Positions 6,189 through 9,733 of a DNA stretch of 9,733 bases are shown here, in pieces; positions within the stretch are counted from its first letter, which is position 1; every line of letters begins with the position of its first letter. The translations under genes and the position numbers were made by a program. Source of the stretch: Olsenella sp. (GTDB lineage: Bacteria; Actinomycetota; Coriobacteriia; Coriobacteriales; Atopobiaceae); contig SUUD01000055.1 in the NCBI GenBank assembly GCA_015062715.1, forward strand, positions 1 to 9,733, in the 5' to 3' direction. Below the pieces are notes generated by a model. The model was not told the origin of the DNA. It made no database searches and saw only the letters and a list, made by a program, of their open reading frames with translations.

Positions 6189-6339
6189 GCCCGGCACCAG
6201 CCATGGAGACTCGGGCACATCATGTATAACCAGCATATTCCCACGCACGTCACCTTGAAACACCGTTAAACTGTCAGTGCAAGAGAGCCCGTACCACATC
6301 ACGTCACCAACGAGCCAGAATCGCACAGGAGAAGCACCA
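6189..6339 (+). promoter_or_regulatory. Upstream region of spoVS, probable start of a new transcription unit
   Basis: This 151-base gap is less GC-rich than the flanking genes. It holds TATAAC (6225-6230) without a good -35, and TTGAAA (6255-6260) without a good -10, so no promoter can be fixed. A 9-base direct repeat CACGTCACC occurs at 6246-6254 and 6300-6308, spaced 54 bases. GCCCG (6189-6193) and CGGGC (6212-6216) could pair after the upstream stop, but no T-run follows. The ribosome binding site for spoVS is CACAGGAG (6325-6332). Confidence 0.35.
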
Positions 6340-6660
6340 ATGGACTTCCTCAAGGTATCCAGCAAGTCATCGCCCGCCTCGGTCGCCGGCGCCATCGCCG
6401 GCATGGTCAAGGACGGCGTGCCTGTCAACATCCAGTGCGTCGGTGCCGGTGCGGTGAACCAGGCCATCAAGGCCATCGCCATAGCCCGTGGCTTCCTTAT
6501 TCCCACGGGCGTCGACATCTCCTGCGCGCCCACCTTCTCCGACATCGAGATCATGGGGGAGAGCAGGACGGCCATCCGCATCGCCATCTACGTGCATCGG
6601 CTCGTCTCTCCCGAGGTCGCCACGCCCAGCCTCGACCAGGACGTCGAGGCATACGTCTAG
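6340..6660 (+). CDS. spoVS: Stage V sporulation protein S (SpoVS) homologue
   Basis: The 106-residue product matches SpoVS almost end to end: LKVSSKSSPASVAGAIAGMVKDG (4-26), VGAGAVNQAIKAIAIARGFLIPTGVDI (34-60), and IEIMGESRTAIRIAIYVHR (69-87). SpoVS is a small Alba-like fold protein. In B. subtilis it affects spore coat assembly and septation, and related proteins occur widely in non-sporulating bacteria, where a nucleic-acid-binding or regulatory role is suspected but not settled. ATG 6340 is preceded by CACAGGAG. An in-frame upstream start at 6277 lacks a site and would add unrelated residues. The protein runs about 20 residues beyond the usual 86, with an acidic tail (PSLDQDVEAYV). miaB begins 15 bases later, so cotranscription is likely. 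Confidence 0.95.
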   Translation: MDFLKVSSKSSPASVAGAIAGMVKDGVPVNIQCVGAGAVNQAIKAIAIARGFLIPTGVDISCAPTFSDIEIMGESRTAIRIAIYVHRLVSPEVATPSLDQDVEAYV

Positions 6661-6675
6661 TACCCAAGGAACAGC

Positions 6676-8043
6676 ATGCATCATCCCCCCACGCTTGTCG
6701 GCAAGACCTACCACGTCAAGGCCTTCGGCTGCCAGATGAACCTTCACGACGCCGAGCGCGTTTCGGGCCTGCTGGCCAGCTGCGGCATGATCGAGGTGGC
6801 CCAGCCTGACGAGGCCGATCTCGTCGTGTTCATGACCTGCTGCGTGCGCGAGCACGCCGATACCCGCCTGTATGGCAACGTCTCAGCAATGGTGAGCGCG
6901 CCCGTCCCGCCCTCGGGCAGGCGCGTGGTCGCCATCGGCGGCTGCATCGCCCAGCGTGACGGCGAGCGCATCCGCGAGCACATCCCCAACGTCGACGTCG
7001 TCTTCGGCACCCAGGCCATCGACCGCCTCCCCGAGCTGGCGGCCCAGGTGTGGGACGAGGGCGGGCGCACCCTGCGCGCCGACACGAGCGAGCCGTACCG
7101 CGGCTTCTCGACCGACCTCCCCAGCAGGCGCGCACAGGCCTTCCATGCCTGGGTGCCCATCATGACCGGCTGCAACAACTTCTGCTCATACTGCATCGTG
7201 CCCTATGTCCGTGGGCGCGAGCGCAGCCGTGACATCGAGGACGTCGTGATCGAGTGCGAGCACCTCGTGGCCGACGGCGTCCGCGAGATCACGCTTCTGG
7301 GGCAGAACGTCAACTCCTACGGGCGCGACAAGTATGGCGAGCCGCGCTTTGCCGAGCTGCTCAGGCTCGTCGGCAAGACGGGAATCGAGCGCATCCGCTT
7401 CACCTCGTCGCACCCCAAGGACCTCTCCGACGACACCATCGCCGCGATGGCCGAGACCCCGCAGGTCATGCCCCAGCTGCACCTCGCCGTGCAGAGCGGC
7501 TCCTCTCGGGTCCTCGCCGCCATGAACCGACGCTACACCCGCGAGGACTACCTCGGGCGCGTCGCCGCCCTACGCGCCGCCATACCCGACATCGCCCTCT
7601 CTACCGACGTCATCGTCGGCTTCCCGGGCGAGACGGCCGAGGACTTCGAGCAGACCATGTCGCTGTTCGAGGAGGTCCGCTTCTCCTCGGCGTTCACCTT
7701 CATCTACTCGCGTCGCCCTGGTACCCCTGCCGCCGAGATTCCCGACGACACGCCGCGCGAGGTCATCCAGGAGCGCTTCCAGCGCCTCGCCGACCTCGTC
7801 GCCGACCTCTCCCTCGAATCCAACCAGCTCGAGCGGGGAAAGGTCGTCGAGGTGCTCGTCGAGGGCGCCTCCAAGGCGGACCCCGGGGTCATGGTCGGCC
7901 ACAGCCCCAAGAACCAGACGGTTCACTTCGAGGTTCCCGAGGGACAGGATGCCGAGGGGCTCGTGGGCAAGCTCGTCGACGTTCGTGCCGACGAGGTCCG
8001 CAGCTGGTACCTGCGCGGGCCGGTCGTGGGCGACCCGCGGTGA
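6676..8043 (+). CDS. miaB: tRNA-2-methylthio-N6-dimethylallyladenosine synthase MiaB
   Basis: MiaB is a radical-SAM methylthiotransferase that converts i6A37 to ms2i6A37 in tRNAs reading UNN codons. The 455-residue protein has three domains. The N-terminal UPF0004 domain carries cluster cysteines C19 (KAFGCQMNLHDAE), C55 (MTCCVREHAD) and C90 (IGGCIAQRDG). The radical-SAM domain carries C166-x3-C170-x2-C173 (TGCNNFCSYCIVPYVRGRERSR). A C-terminal TRAM domain covers about 386-450. 'CIVPYVRGRERSR' and 'TLLGQNVNSYG' fit MiaB rather than RimO or MtaB. AAGGA (6666-6670) precedes ATG 6676 by 5 bases. The usual 'NTC' before the second cluster cysteine is MTC here, with an additional adjacent cysteine (C56). 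The stop overlaps the miaA start. Confidence 0.96.
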   Translation: MHHPPTLVGKTYHVKAFGCQMNLHDAERVSGLLASCGMIEVAQPDEADLVVFMTCCVREHADTRLYGNVSAMVSAPVPPSGRRVVAIGGCIAQRDGERIREHIPNVDVVFGTQAIDRLPELAAQVWDEGGRTLRADTSEPYRGFSTDLPSRRAQAFHAWVPIMTGCNNFCSYCIVPYVRGRERSRDIEDVVIECEHLVADGVREITLLGQNVNSYGRDKYGEPRFAELLRLVGKTGIERIRFTSSHPKDLSDDTIAAMAETPQVMPQLHLAVQSGSSRVLAAMNRRYTREDYLGRVAALRAAIPDIALSTDVIVGFPGETAEDFEQTMSLFEEVRFSSAFTFIYSRRPGTPAAEIPDDTPREVIQERFQRLADLVADLSLESNQLERGKVVEVLVEGASKADPGVMVGHSPKNQTVHFEVPEGQDAEGLVGKLVDVRADEVRSWYLRGPVVGDPR

Positions 8044-8960
8044 GCGAACGCGTCATCTGCATAGTGGGCGCCACCGCCTCTGGCAAGAGCGCGGTCGCCG
8101 ACCAGGTGGCTGCCAGCTTGGGCTCGAGCGTCATCTCAATCGACGCGATGCAGGTTTACCGTGGCATGGACATCGGCACGGCCAAGACCCCCGCTGGCGA
8201 GCGGCGGGCCCCGCTGCTCATGGTCGATGTGTGCGAGGTGACCGACGACTACTCCGTCCAGCTCTTCCAGCGCGATGCCCGCGCCTGCGCGGATGGCCTG
8301 CTCGAATCGGGCCTGACTCCCGTGCTCTGCGGCGGCACCGGCCTGTACCTCGATGCCGTCATCGACGAGATGACGTTTCCCTCAGGCAGCCGCAACGGCG
8401 ACAGGCGCGAGCACTACGAGCTGCTTGCCCGTGAGCTGGGCGCACAGGGGCTCTGGGAGCTCCTCAGGGGCCGCGACGAGGCAAGTGCCGCCATCATCCA
8501 CCCCAACAACGAGCGCAGGGTCGTGCGGGCCCTCGAGATGCTCGACGAGGGCGTGAGCTATGCGGCGCACCACGACGGCCTGCTACGGCGCTCGCCCCAT
8601 TACGACGCCACGATCTGGGGTCTCTCCTGGGACCGCGAGACGCTGTATGCCCGCATCGACGCGCGCGTGGACGCAATGTTCGAGCAGGGCCTCGTGGGGG
8701 AGGTCGAGCGGCTCGTCGACAACGGGCTCGCGCGTGACTCGACCGCAGGCCAGGCAATTGGGTACAAGGAGGTCATGGACGCGCTCGAGGGGCGGTGCGG
8801 CATGGACGAGGCGAGGGGGCAGGTCAAGGCCCGCTCGCGGCGCTATGCAAAGCGGCAGCTCTCCTGGCTGAGGCGAGACGGTCGCGTCCGTTGGATCGAC
8901 ATGGCCGGAACGGGACCAGAGCGCGCCTGTGAGCTCGTGCTCGCGGGCATGGGCACCTAG
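8040..8960 (+). CDS. miaA: tRNA dimethylallyltransferase MiaA
   Basis: MiaA transfers the dimethylallyl group of dimethylallyl diphosphate to N6 of A37 in tRNA, making the substrate for MiaB. The 306-residue protein has the P-loop GATASGKS (10-17), the DAMQVYRGMDIGTAKT segment (35-50), CGGTGLYLDAVI (97-108), HPNNERRVVRALE (154-166), QAIGYKE (238-244) and the basic RYAKRQLSWLRRD stretch (268-280), all expected of the family and at normal length. The start is GTG 8040, which overlaps the miaB TGA by GTGA. It gives 'MSERVICIVGATASGKS', with the P-loop at the right distance. There is no strong Shine-Dalgarno, so translation is probably coupled to miaB. The same frame stays open much further upstream inside miaB, but those residues are not protein-like. 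Confidence 0.96.
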   Translation: MSERVICIVGATASGKSAVADQVAASLGSSVISIDAMQVYRGMDIGTAKTPAGERRAPLLMVDVCEVTDDYSVQLFQRDARACADGLLESGLTPVLCGGTGLYLDAVIDEMTFPSGSRNGDRREHYELLARELGAQGLWELLRGRDEASAAIIHPNNERRVVRALEMLDEGVSYAAHHDGLLRRSPHYDATIWGLSWDRETLYARIDARVDAMFEQGLVGEVERLVDNGLARDSTAGQAIGYKEVMDALEGRCGMDEARGQVKARSRRYAKRQLSWLRRDGRVRWIDMAGTGPERACELVLAGMGT

Positions 8961-8976
8961 GGGAGTTGGAGGCAGC

Positions 8977-9733
8977 GTGTCGCGCTTCGAGCATCATGAG
9001 ACGGCGCCGACGCCCGAGCGGGCCATCCTCGTGGGTGTCGACCTCGGAAGTTCCGAATGGCCCATCGCGGAGTCGCTTGCCGAGCTCGGGAGGCTCGCCG
9101 AGACCGACGGGGCCGTCGTGGTCGGCTCCCTGGTGCAGCGCCTCGACCATCCCGTCCCCAAGACCTTCATCGGCTCGGGCAAGGTGCGGGAGCTCGTCGA
9201 GGAGGTCAGGCGGCTCGACGCCGACGTGGTCATCTTCGATGACGAGCTCTCTCCGTCACAGCAGTCCAACCTCGAGAAGGCCGTTGGCGAGCCCACCAAG
9301 ATCATCGACCGAACGGCACTCATCCTTGACATCTTCGGCGTGCACGCCACGACCCGCGAGGGCAGGCTCCAGGTCCAGCTCGCCCAGCTCCAGTACCTGC
9401 TTCCGCGCCTGAGGGGCATGTGGAGCCACCTGGTGGGGGAGCAGACGCGCGGTGGCATTGGCAGCCGCTTCGGACAGGGAGAGAGCCAGCTCGAGGTCGA
9501 CCGCCGGCTCGTGCGCAGGCGCATCGCGACCCTGCGTGACGAGCTCGAGCGGCTCGACCGCCGTCGCGGCACGCAGAGCAAGGCGCGCTGGGAGTCGGGC
9601 GTGTGGCGCGTGGCGCTTGCCGGCTACACCAATGCAGGCAAGTCGACGCTGCTCAATCGCCTCTCGGGCTCAGACGTCTATGTGCGCGACGAGCTCTTCG
9701 CGACGCTCGACCCCACGACCCGCGCCGTCACCC
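8977..9733 (+). CDS. hflX: Ribosome-associated GTPase HflX, N-terminal part (runs off the window)
   Basis: HflX binds the 50S subunit and splits stalled or stressed ribosomes in a GTP-dependent way. The first 252 codons are present, with no stop before the window edge. The N-terminal HflX domain is clear: a nucleotide-binding-like fold with TFIGSGKVRELVEEV (63-77), VVIFDDELSPSQQSNLE (84-100), IIDRTALILDIFGVHATTREGRLQVQLAQLQYLLPRLRG (109-147), then a charged helical linker (about 175-205). The GTPase domain opens with G1 GYTNAGKS (216-223) and switch region DELFATLDPTTR (238-249). GTG 8977 is preceded by TTGGAGG (8966-8972), 16 bases after miaA. The linker glycine motif, commonly GGIGTRGPGET, reads GGIGSRFGQGES here (159-170). 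G3-G5 motifs lie outside the window. The miaA-hflX pairing is common (hfq lies between them in enterics). Confidence 0.95.
   Translation, partial: MSRFEHHETAPTPERAILVGVDLGSSEWPIAESLAELGRLAETDGAVVVGSLVQRLDHPVPKTFIGSGKVRELVEEVRRLDADVVIFDDELSPSQQSNLEKAVGEPTKIIDRTALILDIFGVHATTREGRLQVQLAQLQYLLPRLRGMWSHLVGEQTRGGIGSRFGQGESQLEVDRRLVRRRIATLRDELERLDRRRGTQSKARWESGVWRVALAGYTNAGKSTLLNRLSGSDVYVRDELFATLDPTTRAVT

Overview
The window reads as one continuous stretch of core bacterial chromosome, with every gene on the + strand. The DNA is GC-rich and almost every codon ends in G or C, which is why long spurious open frames appear on the other strand. The gene content (RNase Y, SpoVS, stand-alone PncC, methylthiotransferases) with an actinobacterial/Bacillota-type LexA box suggests a Coriobacteriia-like actinomycete, perhaps of the Olsenella/Atopobium group. 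The taxon is inferred from style and gene order; it was not tested by a database search.

Layout: the 3' end of rimO (1-86); pgsA (118-717, TTG start); pncC (737-1264); a 211-base gap holding a LexA-controlled promoter; recA (1476-2561) and recX (2577-3245), which probably form one SOS unit; a 305-base regulatory gap with two adjacent dyads, a near-consensus sigma-70 promoter, an intrinsic terminator just downstream of its predicted start, and two further strong hairpins; rny for RNase Y (3551-5110); an unnamed GHKL-type ATPase gene (5118-6188); a 151-base gap; spoVS (6340-6660); miaB (6676-8043); miaA (8040-8960, GTGA overlap with miaB); and the first 252 codons of hflX (8977 to the window end).

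How the genes work together: pgsA makes anionic phospholipid; pncC salvages NMN; recA and recX form the recombination/SOS pair (RecX restrains RecA); rny is the membrane-bound endonuclease that starts mRNA decay; miaA and miaB carry out the two successive steps of ms2i6A37 tRNA modification, and rimO is the ribosomal-protein paralogue of miaB; hflX is a ribosome-associated GTPase. The order pgsA-cinA/pncC-recA-...-rny-X-spoVS-...-miaB matches the Bacillus subtilis backbone as I recall it, where X is ymdB, a metallophosphoesterase gene. Here X is an unrelated GHKL ATPase. The two parts most worth a closer look are this protein and the structured, possibly attenuated leader of rny. I see no mobile element, CRISPR array, tRNA or rRNA gene.
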